Positions 12,545-25,493 of a DNA stretch of 64,000 bases are shown here, in pieces. The DNA comes from Paraphaeosphaeria minitans. Its lineage: Eukaryota > Ascomycota > Dothideomycetes > Pleosporales > Didymosphaeriaceae. The position numbers and the translations under genes are program-made. Each line of letters begins with the position of its first letter. Position 1 is the stretch's first letter. The notes beneath the pieces were generated by a model, which was not told where the DNA came from, did no database searches, and was given only the letters and a program-made list of their open reading frames with translations. The stretch spans positions 2,046,001-2,110,000 of the forward strand of contig WJXW01000009.1 of the NCBI GenBank assembly GCA_015832175.1. The letters run 5' to 3'.

Positions 12545-14720
12545 ATGGCCGACGCACGCGGCGAGTACTGGTACCTCGACGACGGCGTCGAGCCTGCTAA
12601 AATCACGGTGCCTGAGTTGCGTAGCATTCTCCTCAAGCACGGCGTACAATACCCAGCCTCGGCGAAGAAGCCTGCCCTTGTTCAACTGTTCACCGTCAAC
12701 GTGCTGCCTCAAGCCGCAAAGATCCAGCGGCAAGTGGCGCGCACAGTGCGCTCCTCGCGCGGCATAGTCGATGTGCCTTCCAGCGCGAGCACTACAACCA
12801 CAGACGATGCGGACGAAGAAGACACCCTGATCCCGCCGCCTTCAGCAGTACGGCAGATGTCGCGGCGTAGGACGCGCGCAACCACAGCCGATCAAGAAGA
12901 GGATGCGCCTGCGCCTGCACGCCGCGCGAAAACACCCTCACGAAACGTCCCGACCAAACACGCTCGCGATGCCGATGCCGACACCGATGCCGACGCCGAC
13001 GGGCCGCCAGCGCATCAGCGCACCCGGAGGAGCCTCGCTCCTCAGATAAAGGAGCGCACGCCGGACCCGGAGGCATGGCATCGCTCGGCAGCAGACAGCC
13101 CTTTCACCCAGGAAAACCCCTTCCAGAGCGGTAGCTCTCCGGCTCCCGAATCGCACGCGCGCGATCGACGAAGAAAGACCCTGGGTTTCGAACAGAAAGA
13201 GAGGCGCAAGAGCGATGCGAACCGTAGGAGGACATATCAATCCCAAGCTAGCCAGCAACACGATGGCGTGGTCGTTCCTACCCGGAAAACTTTCGAGATG
13301 CCTGTTGCTCGTGTCAAGAAGCAGGAGCAAGCAGTAGTCGCAATGCCAGATAGTGGCGACGAGGGCGAAGAGTACACACCCGAAGAGCAGCTTGACCTGG
13401 TCCGGGAACGTGCTAAGAACGGCGAGGTGGATATCCTGCCTCCACGACGACGCAGGGATCCCTCTAAAACGGCAAGCACCGTCCAGGCCTTCTTGCTGAC
13501 CTTGTTCGCCACCGCATTCGCCTTGCTTGGTGGCGTCTGGCGAGAGGAGAAGTTCGCCATCGGCTTCTGCAACACCGGCTCTATTGCTCCGACAGCCATC
13601 GCTGGGGTCGAAATCCCAGAGTTTGCGACTGGCCTTCTTCCTCAGTGTGAGCCATGCCCGCCCCATGCGTACTGTTACCCAAAGTTGCAAGTCGAGTGCG
13701 AGAAAGACTTCATCAAGAAGCTCCACCCGCTATCTTTTGGAGGATTACTCCCTCTGCCTCCGACCTGTGAGCCCGATACCGAGAAAACGCGCAAGGTCAC
13801 CCAGGTCGCCGACCACGCCGTGCAGATGCTCCGGCAACGACGTGCACAATACGAGTGCGGCGATGAGGACGCCAAAGGCAACGTTGTGCAAAGCCCTGAT
13901 GTCAGCGTATCAGACCTCAAGCAAGGGTTGCTAGCTAAGAAGGGCAAGAGCCTCTCGAACGCCGAGTTCGAGGATCTTTTCGCAAAAGCTCTCGGTGAGA
14001 TACCGGGAAGGCAGGAGGTGGTCGAGCCAAGCGACGGGTAAGTTGAAAATCCTTTATATTCCTATAATTGTATATGTCTGACTGAACTGTACTAATCAGA
14101 TCTCTTGCTTCTAATACAGAACTACCGGAGAACGACGACTCGCTTCAACATCCCTCGCAGAGCTCACCCTCGCTTGCAGCATCCGACGATCCCTCCGAGA
14201 GTCATTGGAACGCCATCTTCTCCAGATTGTAGGCCTCATTCTGTTCATCGCGAGCGGAGCGTACGGAAAGCATACGATCACGTCCAATCGCGCCCTCGAA
14301 GCTCGCGCGAAGCAGCTGGCTAGCGACGTCTTCGACCGCCTGGCCAATCAATCCGCCCTGGTGCACCAGGAACCGGGTGCGTACCAGGACCGTGGGCTAA
14401 GCATGAACCAGCTCCGAGATGACGTTCTACGCAACGAGTTTTCGTCTTCACGGCGCTTGAACCTCTGGAAGAGGGTGCAGAAGAAGGTCGAGCACAATTC
14501 CAACATCCGCGCCGCGGTGCGAGAAGGTGCTAGCGGCGATGTCACGCGCATGTGGGAATGGATCGGGCCTGTTCGGCGCCTGGAAGATGGCTACAGCAGT
14601 GGGACGCGCGATGGCGGACGGCGCAGCCTGGGCTGGACATCGACGCCCGGCAGCAGTCCGCCTAAGATAAAGGAGTTGAAGGAAGGCCAGCGTTGGGACG
14701 ACGGACATCCGCAGTACTAG
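12545..14720 (+). CDS. inner nuclear membrane HeH/LEM-MSC protein (Heh1/Src1/Man1-like)
   Basis: Two exons: 12545-14037 and 14120-14720. The 82-bp intron (GTAAGT...ACAG) is phase 2, giving 697 residues. An N-terminal HeH helix-extension-helix lies at ~20-50 (VPELRSILLKHGVQY, then PALVQLFTVNVLPQ). A long basic, Ser/Arg-rich nucleoplasmic linker follows, with nuclear-localisation-like clusters. Transmembrane segment 1 is at ~312-333 (VQAFLLTLFATAFALLGGVW). A Cys-rich lumenal part (CEPCPPHAYC) and transmembrane segment 2 (LLQIVGLILFIASGAYG, ~528-546) come next. The C-terminal MSC winged-helix region contains VQKKVEHNSNIRAAV. Yeast Heh1/Src1 binds DNA and tethers rDNA and chromatin to the nuclear envelope. 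The two TM segments with HeH and MSC domains make the call firm; which paralogue it is remains open. Confidence 0.9.
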
Positions 14721-14883
14721 TTTGTTCTTCTTTGCATGTGCGCGTTATCTCGTTTCTTACCCGTGACGGGCTCTCGGAAAGACTTGGACGTTCTAAATGA
14801 TACCACGGCTTATCTTGTAGCCAGCTACTTGACTCATCTTTCATCCGAACCATCCCCACCTCTTGTGATGCACCGTGGGCACC

Positions 14884-15979
14884 CTAAATCGCCTCAATCA
14901 CACTCGTATCCAGAAACGTCTCCAACTCGGCCCGCGACATGGGCGCGCGCCGGTCGCTCTTGGCCAGCATCTCGTCCTCGTCGACCAGCAGCGGCATCAG
15001 CTCATCGTCCTTCCACGTCCCGCTCCACTTGTGGTCCGCCCAAACAGCCTGCACGACCTCAGCGTCCATGCCGACTCTGTCGGCGACGAAGCTGTACACG
15101 CTGGCGTTGGCGTGGTTGTACACGTCGAGCGTCCGGTCGAGGGCGCGCACAAAGGCCACGATGTCGGCGCGCTTCCCGGGGTCGGACAGCTTGTCGGTCG
15201 TGGTGTAGAGGCTGTAGACTTCGCGGTAGGTGGTTGCTGGTTTCGATGGGGGTTAGCTCACCAACTTCCCTTGCGATGCAGACAGGGTGGGAAAGGAAAA
15301 GGGCCGGGGGGGGAAGGTAATATACCGTTCTGGAACACAATAGCCTTGTCCGCGCCGATAGCTCTGATCCCCAGCTCCACAGCCGGCTCCCAGATCCCGA
15401 ACGCATCGACTCTGCCGTCTTTCAGCATGGCGGGGAGAGTCCCACTCCCGCACGGCGCTTTCATGCACACGCTGCCGCTGACGATGCTGTAAGCGCCATC
15501 GCCAATCCCAGCCGAGGCGAGCATGCGCTGCACGAAGATGGCAGCAGAGGTCCCGGGAATGGAACCGATTTTCTTGCCCTTGAGGTCGGCGAGGGACTGT
15601 ACGTTGGCCGGGGACGAAGACCGTGCGACGAGGCGGTACGAGACTTCGGTGATGATGTAGATGAGGCGAATGGATTTGTGGTTTGCGTATTGCTTGAGGC
15701 CTTGGGTTTCGGCGTTGGCGGCGAGGTCTGGGGTTGTAAGCTTTTCAACCGGGTTGGGTTATAGGCTGGGTTGGGTTGGTTCTGTGTACCGATACTGGAG
15801 TCGGAGGCCAAGTTGGCGACGCCGCCCGAGGAGAGCGTCGCGGAGGAGGAGCCTTTGTAGAAATATTGAATTGCGTAGGCTTGGGGCGTGTGCTCGATCC
15901 ACTGGAGGGAAGTGGCAATTTTGAGAGCGGACAAGCTGGGGAGGAGGGCGAAGGGGAAGAGGAGGTATGGGAGGTACAT
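14884..15979 (-). CDS. secreted periplasmic-binding-like protein (NMT1/sulfonate SBP type)
   Basis: Three exons: 15979-15790, 15727-15326 and 15236-14884. Introns are 62 and 89 bp and phases match, giving 314 residues. Residues 1-18 (MYLPYLLFPFALLPSLSA) form a signal peptide. The rest reads as a type II substrate-binding protein of the aliphatic sulfonate/taurine or NMT1 class: IATSLQWIEHTPQAYAIQYF, LADLKGKKIGSIPGTSAAIF, MLKDGRVDAFGIWEPAVELG and KRADIVAFVRALDRTL. In bacteria such proteins deliver ligand to an ABC importer, which fungi lack. The role here is unknown; ligand scavenging or an altered function are possible. Spliceosomal introns and flanking core fungal genes argue against contamination. 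No lipobox is seen. It is convergent with the LEM gene. Confidence 0.85.
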
Positions 15980-16454
15980 GGTGGGCAAGTTATGGGGTTG
16001 TGAAACCGGTTGGAGATTGGGATGACAATATCGCGGTCCTTGTGAGATTTATTCAATTTTCTTCCACCAGAGTTATACCGTCTTGATTTCACGTTGTGTT
16101 GAACGGGCCTGCTATAAACAGGGATGGCGGTCTGGAAGATGCTGTCCATATGCTGTGTGACTGTGCGCACAACTGCCGAAGACAAGTTAGTTATTGTCGC
16201 CGATAAGGCAAGAATCCGATGCTTCTCTTTTCATATTGGCGTATGTTGACGTTCGAAATTTGTCCAATAGGACTTGTAGCATTGCACATGAGACCCTAAC
16301 ATGGTAAAACATCCACATGATGAGGTCGGGGAAATATGTCATGCGACATTGAGACCTTACTTGGTGACATCAGAAAACCCATAGAACCATAACGCCGACG
16401 CATGCACCCCGCAGGACCACGTTCGTGGGCTCTTGTGTGTAGGCAAATTCGTGC
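15980..16454. other. intergenic, no gene seen
   Basis: Promoter side of the substrate-binding protein gene and 3' flank of the dienelactone hydrolase gene, both on the minus strand. Nothing else was recognised. Confidence 0.5.
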
Positions 16455-17517
16455 TTAGTGTGCCTGGATCCAACCAAGCATTAGACCGTACGCCTGAGCC
16501 TGTGCCTGCTTGATTTTCGAGTCATCATAGTCCCCATAGACCGCGAAGCCGTGAGGCACACCAGGGAAGACCTGCACCTCATGTTCGACCTGGTTCTTCT
16601 CCAATGTTTGTCGTCCTGGGGTGAGAACCTCCTCTTCTGGGAATAGCGGGTCGTCCTTGACTGCGACGATGTACATCGGCGTCGTCACTGCTTCCAGGTC
16701 CTCTTTCGTCACCATCGTGCCATGAGCGACGGCTCCGGCCTTAATGACAGGTACTTTCTTCACCGTTCCCTGTTCCTCATCCTTGGGTGCTTCATGACCC
16801 CAAGCGACAGTGTCTGGATGCTCGCCTGCCAGTATGAGGATATACTTGGCACCAAAGCAGTAGCCCACGCCATAGATGCCGCCCCCGTTGGCAACTGCAT
16901 CAGCGAACTCTTCTTTCGCGCCCTCAACTACCTTGTGCAGGATCGGCATGACCTTCTCAGGCGTATGCCTTGCGAGCCACATATCGATCATAAAAGACTT
17001 GACACCCTCGGCACTCTTCATCTTAATTGTTTCGAGCCATGACGCGTCCTTTGTAAGCTCGGCCATGTTGACCGTGTTGGGAGCAGGGTCATTGTCGAAC
17101 TGATCTGGCATAACGACTAGGTAGCCCTCGGTGGCATATTTGTCGGCCTGAAGCTGGTTGTTCGTAGACTTGATACCGGTACCGCCTGTAAGGAGGAGCA
17201 GGAGCTTGGAAGGTGAATGCGGATAGTCTGAGGGCTTCGCTACGTATACGTCGACACCGCCGAGCTTCGTTAATTCACCAGAGGGTACCTCACCCTCTGG
17301 CGTAGGCCTATCTGATGTGCAATGTTCCTGGAGATTGTCAGCGAGAGTGTATTAACTGCAGTTGTTACCTGCTCACACCCATGGTCGGGCCTTCCTGGGC
17401 TATGCTGTCGCCAGGAATGGGGCTCTGGCCTGGCGCAGCGGGAGGAGGCACATGAAGTGCTGGCGTTTCTTGCGCATCGCTCTCGGGCGCTCTGGTTGCA
17501 ATGTCATTGTCGGCCAT
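16455..17517 (-). CDS. dienelactone hydrolase family protein
   Basis: Two exons: 17517-17377 and 17327-16455. The 49-bp intron has donor GTGAGC and branch-like GCTGACA, and is phase 0. The model has 337 residues, longer than the ~240 of bacterial enzymes because of an N-terminal Pro/Ala-rich extension (HVPPPAAPGQSPIPG). The alpha/beta-hydrolase core shows the nucleophile elbow GYCFGAKY, an Asp in VAVKDDPLFPEEE and a His in FPGVPHGFAVYG, matching the Cys-Asp-His triad of the family. Start and junction were set by phase: the junction reads PTMGEHCTSDRPTPEG. Likely a cytosolic hydrolase of esters or lactones; the substrate cannot be told. It shares a 274-bp divergent promoter with rfa1. Confidence 0.88.
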
Positions 17518-17676
17518 GATCGTTCTGAAAATGCTTCTGTTGCTGCTGCGAGTCCACCGTTGCTTGGTTTGGTTGTGAGCTGAGGGTCCGGCCAATTACG
17601 TAGCCTAGCTTGGCTGGGCCTGCCATTAGCCTAGTGCGGGGCTGGCGCCTTCCATTTTCATCACGTGAAATACTTT

Positions 17677-17775
17677 ACGCGTCGGACGCGTCGCGGAGGC
17701 AAGCACGACCGCCCGCCTCTCCACTCCCTACTTCCGCCCAACACACCACCCACGCGTTACTTTGTCCCGACGCGT
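17677..17775. promoter_or_regulatory. cluster of four ACGCGT (MCB) elements upstream of rfa1
   Basis: Exact ACGCGT hexamers occur at 17677-17682, 17686-17691, 17752-17757 and 17770-17775. The last ends 16 bp before the rfa1 ATG. This is the MluI cell-cycle box bound by MBF, which drives G1/S expression of replication genes in yeasts. The hexamer is expected about once per 4 kb, so four in 99 bp is a real cluster. A CACGTG E-box also lies at about 17662. Confidence 0.8.
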
Positions 17776-17791
17776 GCGCTCCACCTCAAAC

Positions 17792-19794
17792 ATGGCAGAA
17801 CAAGCGATCACACAAGGTGCTATCAGGTATGTGCTCTTGCAAAGTGTGGCAACAAGCCAGCTGACACCACCGCAGGAGCATCTTTGAATCCAGCGGCCCT
17901 TCCGTAGAACATCCGGTGCTGCAATGCGTGCAGATCAAGACTATGGATCCCAAAGGTGGAGACAGTGGCGGTGTTCAACGCTTCCGTGTTGTCCTCAGCG
18001 ACATCCGAAATTTCATTCAGACCATGATCGCGACGTGTGAGTGGATACAGTCTGCGAATTCATCTCTCCTGTACTGACCCCTCAAAGCGGCAAACGACAT
18101 AGTTCTTTCTGGAAAGCTCAAGAAGGGCTCCATTGTTCGACTGTCGAAGTTCAACCCTCAGCAGGTGAAGGAGAAGAAGATACTCATCATCATGGACTTG
18201 GAAGTCCTTGACCAGTATGGCGAACATGACAAGATCGGCCAGCCGGAAGCGCTCGAGAATGTGAAATCGGAGCCGCAACCCGCCGCCATCTCCGGGGGCG
18301 GTTTCTATGGCTCGCGGCCCGAGCAGCAGCAACAGGCACCGCAGCAACAACAGCGATCGCTTCCCGTCCACCAGAACAACCAAGGTATCTCAACGCACCC
18401 GCATCTGTACCCAATCGAGTCGCTTTCTCCGTACGCACACAAGTGGACGATCCGCGCGCGATGCACACACAAAGGCGATATAAAGACGTGGCACAACCAA
18501 AAGGGAGAGGGAAAGCTGTTCTCTGTGAATCTATTGGACGATACTGGCGAGATCCGCGGCACAGGCTTCAATGACGTGTGCGAGCGACTATACCCAATTT
18601 TCGAGGAAGGCGTGGTGTATTATATCTCTGCGCCGTGCAAGGTGACACTAGCAAAGAAGCAGTTTTCAAACCTACCAAACGACTACGAGCTCCAATTCGA
18701 CAGGGACACGGAGGTTGAGAAAGCTGAAGATCAAGACAACAAACCTCAAATTCGGTACAATTTCACGAAAATTGGGGATCTCAACAACGTGGAGAAGGAT
18801 ACTACCATCGACACAATTGGTGTGTTGAAGGAAGTTGGCGAAGTCAGCACGATCACGTCCTCAAAGACCAACAAGGACTTCAGCAAGCGGGAACTGACAC
18901 TAGCCGACGACAGTCAAACGTCCGTTAGGCTCACCGTATGGGGTAACTCAGCTCAGTCATTCGAGGCGCCTCTGGAATCTATCATTGCTTTCAAGGGCGT
19001 CAAGGTTAGCGACTTTGGTGGCCGAAGCCTGAGTCTGCTGAGCTCCGGAAGTATGACCATCGACCCCGATATCGATGATGCACACAAGTTACGAGGCTGG
19101 TTTAACGCCGCTGGTCAAAATGTCACGTTCTCGACCCATCAAAACATGGCGTCTGCGGGTGGCGGTCAGAGGAACGAGACTAAGCTCATATCTCAGATCA
19201 CGGAAGATGAGAGCTATTTACAGATGGACACGCCCTCGTACTTTAATCTGAAGGCGTCTGTCGTCTACATAAAGAACAGCCCTACCTTTGCATACCCGGC
19301 CTGCTCTACCGAAGGCTGCAACAAGAAGGTCATCGAAGAGAACAGCGGCGAGTGGTGGTGCGAAAAGTGCCAGAAGAAGTGGCCTGAACCGTTATTCCGA
19401 TACGTTCTGAGCATCAACATCTCTGATCACACTGGTCAGATGTGGTTGAGCTGCTTCGACGATACGGCCCGCACAATCATGGGCATGTCGGCCAATGATC
19501 TCATGAAGCTCAAGAACAACAGCGAAGAGAATTCCACCCAAGACTTCCACAGTGCTATGCAGGAGGGTACATGCAGGACATTCAATTTCAGAGTCAAGGC
19601 AAAGATGGAGACGTACAATGACCAGCCCAAGTGAGTAATGCTGCACACGGCGTTTAACATCCTGCTGACAATGATATAGGCCTCGCTATCAGGTGATGGG
19701 CATCAGCACACTTAACTATGCCCAGGAAGCCAACAAGCTTGCGCAACTCATCAAGCAGTACGACCTGGACAGTGACAGCTTGTTTGTATCATAG
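17792..19794 (+). CDS. rfa1: replication protein A large subunit (Rfa1/RPA70)
   Basis: Single-stranded DNA binding subunit used in replication, repair and recombination. Four exons: 17792-17826, 17876-18036, 18088-19630 and 19680-19794. Introns are 49, 51 and 49 bp, all in phase, giving 617 residues (yeast 621). The N-terminal OB fold spans residues 1-~105 and is followed by a Gln-rich linker. DBD-A starts near 170 (LSPYAHKWTIRARCTHKG) and DBD-B near 290. DBD-C contains the zinc ribbon CSTEGCNKKV...WWCEKCQKKW at ~470-492. The first exon is only 35 bp. Four MCB boxes lie just upstream. It diverges from the dienelactone hydrolase gene. Confidence 0.96.
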
Positions 19795-20164
19795 AGGAAA
19801 GGGGTGGATCTGCCGAAGCTGGAGCCGGTCATGTGTTGTTGCAGTTTTGCCTTGGCGCGAAGTCGTTTGAAAGTGGCGTATATGAAGACGCGCGACAAGC
19901 GTTGATCATTCAGCAGTCGACGGAACTGTAGCTAAAGTTAAGGTCACGTAAATGCTTTAAAATAGACCTGTCTGCGTGCCAAACTTCCAGATCGGGCATG
20001 TTTAATGTGCACAGTGCCAAGGCGGCTGCGCGCTAACGGCGAGTCGCTGACTAACGCGGGAGCCGAGCCTCCGCACACACGAAAATTAGACGACATAGCC
20101 AACACCTATTCCCACCAACGTCTCCCCGTCGCCCTCTCTAACCGACACAGCAAAATCAGTCAAG
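19795..20164. other. rfa1 3' flank and eL42 promoter
   Basis: Includes the likely rfa1 3' UTR. The final part is CT-rich (about 20100-20150), directly upstream of the ribosomal protein start. No gene was recognised. Confidence 0.5.
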
Positions 20165-21158
<994 letters not shown>

Positions 21159-21579
21159 GCGTGTTCCTTGTTCTCTCTTTTGCTGGGCCCTCGGTGTAGT
21201 CTTCTGGGGTGGATAGGGACGGGACGGCTTTCCCATTCGACACATACAAGCATGGTGGAGCGGCGAGGGCGGTTCTGCGGATGAAAACATGCCGGTCACG
21301 AATATTACGGACTGTAACCTACAAATGCATCAAATGGAGCTCGATTGAAGGCCCTCACGTAACTACTGTCTGTCTTTTGGCTGTATTGCGAACGCGATAT
21401 ACGTGCTCGTTTCAGTCGTGTCTTCGCACACAAGCGGGGTATTGCGCAAGAGTCATTGGGGAAATCGGCAGCCTCGCTAAGATCGCGCCGCACACGCCTG
21501 GGTTAGTACGCATCATCGTTTGGAATGTTGAAAGATAGGCATCCAACGTCTTCTGCTCTCTTATTCTCGGCATCCCGTC
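21159..21579. other. intergenic, no gene seen
   Basis: 3' flank of rpl42 and promoter of the ketopantoate reductase-like gene. No recognisable features. Confidence 0.5.
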
Positions 21580-22959
21580 ATGACTGGTTCGCGAAAGAAG
21601 AGTGTCCTAATCATTGGAGGTGGAGCGGTTGGAGCCATTGCTGCATTAAATCTTGAAGTCGGTGGACTCACGAGTGTTACTCTCGTACTACGATCAAACT
21701 TCAACGCGGTGAACGAGCATGGTTTTGATATCAAATCATGCGATCATGGCAGGGTTAATAGCTGGAAGCCTAGCATAGGTAAGACTCGTATGCCCATATT
21801 TCTGTTGCTATTATTCGGAGACTGTTTTCACCAAAATAGTTGAGCTCTTTCGACGGTTTCTGGTTTGATTACTCCCGTGTCAATCCATCCTTATCGTCCT
21901 TGCAATCAGCAGAGCTCTGCTACCCCTGCAATCACCTCTACTTTTTCAACTCCTGGTCGAATGACTCAGCTCGTTTGCATTTTACCTCACCTCTCCCGGC
22001 CTTCTTGGCAGTATGGACGTGGTTCGGAATGGATAGTATGCACTATCATCAAGCGGCCTTTCAACGATGCACCCAACGCGAATCATTACCCAATGAGCGC
22101 TCAAAAAAGCTAACCTCACCAAACAGTCCGCAACTCAATTCCCGATATCGCGAAAGAGTCTCTCCCTCCGTACGACTACATTGTTCTCTGCACAAAGAAC
22201 ATCCCAGGCATTCCACCCACGGTGGTCGATCTCGTCACACCCGCCTTGCCCAAGGCCAACTCGCACACCACCCTGGTACTGCTCCAGAATGGCCTCCATA
22301 TCTACACACCATTCTTGGAAACCCATCCCCAGACACTCGTCCTGAGCGGCATCTCCATGATCGGTAGCGAAGAGATTTCTCCCGGGCAGATCATCCAGAA
22401 CGAAGGCGACAGGCTCATCATCGGTGCATTCCCGAATCCCAACATCGATTCCCCTACCTCCGCGGCGCTCGAATTCGTCAGCATCTACCAGAACGGCGGA
22501 AAGACGGACTGCAAGCTCGGCGAAGACGTCCTGCACGATCGATGGCGGAAGCTCGTCTACAACGCTTGTCTGAACCCAATCTGCGCGATCTTGGGTCTAG
22601 ATACGGGAAGACTGAGACTTGCCGCGGATGGAGAGGTGATTGAGAAACTGGTCCGGCCGGCGATGCAGGAGATTGTAGATGCGGCGAGGGCGAACGGGGT
22701 CGTGCTTGATGAGGATGTGGTGCAAAAGATGATCGATGTGGACCCGCTGCAGAGTTACCTGAGCCCTTCAATGCTTGCGGATGTGAAAAAGGGGAATCTC
22801 ATCGAATATGAGAATCTGCTCGGTGGGCCATTGAGGGAGGGGAGGAAAGCGGGAGTGAAGATGCCGACGATTGAAATGTTGTATTATATGGCGAAGGGAA
22901 TTCAGTGGCGGACTATGGAGGCGAGGGGGATGGTGGATATTCCGCCTCAGAATGTGTAG
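21580..22959 (+). CDS. 2-dehydropantoate 2-reductase family protein (ApbA/PanE)
   Basis: Two exons: 21580-21778 and 22127-22959, in phase 1, giving 343 residues. The N-terminal Rossmann motif is VLIIGGGAVGAIAALNL. The central nucleotide-binding half contains YIVLCTKNIPGIPPTVVDL and VLLQNGLHI. The C-terminal domain has the family's catalytic-Lys region WRKLVYNACLNPICAILG and the substrate-binding KKGNLIEYENLLGG. The predicted reaction is NADPH reduction of ketopantoate in pantothenate and CoA synthesis, but fungi carry several paralogues with unknown substrates. The intron is 348 bp, several times longer than most here. I looked for an exon inside it and found none that fits. Confidence 0.88.
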
Positions 22960-23492
22960 ATAGCTGCCTTGAACGTCTGCGTAGAAGTTGGGTAGACGTA
23001 TTCGCATTAGCTACATGGCGCCGTTCTACTCAACGCCTAACGGGATCTTCATTGCGTGGTACTGGAGCGGATAATACAGGAGCTACGTATACCGAGGAAA
23101 TTGTACGTTGAGCTTCTACCTAGGTAGCTGGCCAGATTCTGAAGCAGCAGTCGTAGATACGCACCCAAGGAACTCTGAAATATTGGAAACGCGCTTAGCC
23201 TCTGTAAAAGCTCAAGTCATGGGTACTTGGTACCAAATAAGCTCAGTTCGGATTTTCAACGCTGCCTACCCATACTGGTCGGGTCCCAACCCAACAAACG
23301 GCCCCTCCCCCGCAATTCACAACGAAAAACGAGGGAACTTGTCGGAAGAGTGCCCACTCAAGTACGTATCGATAAATCTGTAGTGGGTTTCACATTCATT
23401 CATACCAGCCACACGAGAAAAAGGAGCATCTTATGCCTACGTTGGCTGACGTATCGACCACAATAGCACCTGTTGTCGGGCTGTTGGTTACA
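22960..23492. other. intergenic; start of gene-poor segment
   Basis: No gene recognised. A 12-bp palindrome, CTACCTAGGTAG, lies at 23116-23127. An in-frame ATG at 23433 upstream of the F-box-like start could lengthen that protein by 20 residues. Confidence 0.45.
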
Positions 23493-25164
23493 ATGATGTC
23501 ATTTAGTAGTAAGTAACCACCACCTTGCAGAAGATCAGCCTCCTTCAACTATCACGGTGAGAAAGCTAGTCGTCTTTCTCATCATATATCCCAGGTTAGA
23601 ACAAGTCACCTATACTTACACGCATACAGCCTTGGCATCGGAGCTCGTCTCAATGATTGCGGTAGCTACACAGAAAAACAAGGAAACAGGCGAGCCAGAA
23701 CACATACTGAGCACCGAGGATCTTTGCAACCTTCGCTTGGTCAACAGGCAGACCAGCAGCTGCGTCCAGCGCGCATTCGGAATACGAGCCTTTCGGCATC
23801 GCAAACACCTGTTCTCAGAGCATGGTCTAAAAGCCCTCGTTGGGATTGCTCGGCATTCTTCGTTTTCGGAATACGTTCATAAGGTGTCCCTTGGGCCGGA
23901 GCGTATGTCCAAAACCATGCACCAACCTTTCCCGCCCGCTCTCGAACCTGCAGGGATCCCTATAAAAGCCTCTACTCCCGCGGCGTCAAAATCACGGTTG
24001 GCAGACCCGGAGGCATCATTCATCCCTTTCCACGGTGGGGAGATGTACAAAGCTTGGTGTCTGTGGTATCAGTTCCGCATTGGAGAACAAGAGGCTTTCC
24101 AAAACAGTAATAGGGGGATTCGTCTATTGAAGGATGCCTTGAAACATCTTACTAACGTACGCGTGATCAGCATCGAATCGTACCCTGAAACTAATACGGA
24201 TAGAGGGTACGACGACCCTTGGAGCAATTGGACACCTCCTTGGGGGGCAAGGAGTCTGGTGTGGGAATTGAATTCCATAATTACACCACATCGCGTCGAT
24301 GCGCGGCGATTGTTCTGCGACGTCAATCCGGACATTGTTAACTGGCATCTCAATTCGACACTCGAGGCATTGGAAGCGATAAAGGATCGGCCGAACTGGA
24401 AGATAGAATTCCACCTCAACTCCAATGAGAAGTATCAACAAGTAGGATGGCCTGTTGATGTCGATTCCCCCTGGTGGCAAGCTCATAAAAACCGCGTGCG
24501 ACATGTCCACCTCCATCGCTCGATACAAACGCTGGAAAAGGTGCACGATAGAGCGGACTGGCTCACTAAGCTTTTGGAGAGCTGCGGTCGCTGTTTAGAG
24601 GTACTGAGTTGCCAAAACACATTCTACTGGTCAAAGATCGTCTGCAATGCCTCCTTGCCTGCGCTGCGTCGTCTAAACATACACCACGCCACTGTCCAGG
24701 ATTTGTATTTCGACATGTTTCTGGCGACGCATGCTGAATCCCTCGAAGCGATCAAGCTCATCCGTGTCGGGTTGTCCATACTCGAATATCTGCAAGTGCA
24801 TGAGGATGAATATCCTGTGTGTGTATTCCAAGCAGACAAGTACGAGCGCGAAGATGCGTCCTGGAGAGCGAAGTTCAAACTCATGTTGGAACTTGCACGG
24901 CTCCGCAGCATTCATCTGGAACATTTGAGATGGGCGCATGGGAGCTTGGGGTTCTCACAAAAGAGGATCCCGCAGATGGTGGAATCGCCCGAGTACGGTA
25001 GATGGAAAACGACGGCCACGGCTGAACGCGAGGATGTCAAGATTCTTCTCAATCGAGCTATTCTTGAGGACAAGATCTGCTTTGTGGGGTATGACAAGCA
25101 TTGGATGTGGGAAGTAGTTTTTTTAGAGGAGAAAAAGGCAGTTAGGACGATGGTCATTAGGTGA
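23493..25164 (+). CDS. F-box-like protein of unknown function (516 aa)
   Basis: Two exons: 23493-23508 and 23630-25164, joined in phase 1 across a 121-bp intron (GTAAGT...ACAG). The start then reads MMSFSTLASELVSMIA, like the (L)P-x-EL-xx-I opening of fungal F-box proteins, followed by STEDLCNLRLVNRQTSSCVQ. The rest is a leucine- and tryptophan-containing body with no catalytic motif. It resembles expanded Pezizomycotina families with AFGIRAFRHRKHLFSEHGLK-type segments. A role as an SCF ubiquitin-ligase adaptor is inference. The start is uncertain: ATGs at 23433, 23493 and 23496 share the frame. Confidence 0.65.
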
Positions 25165-25493
25165 AGAGCCGCTGGAAGGAAGATCGCTATGTTGGGTTGC
25201 GGGTTGGTATATCTGGGCGTTGAATGCGACCGAAAAGTTGGCAATGCATGCATCACTGTCGTGCAGCTCAAAGCTGTACTTCGGTGGTGGAGCCATCGCG
25301 TTATGCGTGCCAGGTGAACCAAACGAGGTGTTACGCATTGCTTAGGATTATACATCCATCTTCGCACCGATTAACCTCGTGTTCGACATCATATCGTAGC
25401 ATCTGCCAGTCGAAAGAGCCTAGCCCCAGCTTCTGTCGTGGAGGGAATATCCTCCAGGTTGTTCACCATGTTGCCCAAGAATGCAATCAGTCG
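25165..25493. other. intergenic, no gene seen
   Basis: Short convergent region between the F-box-like gene and the decayed transcription factor gene. No feature was recognised. Confidence 0.5.
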
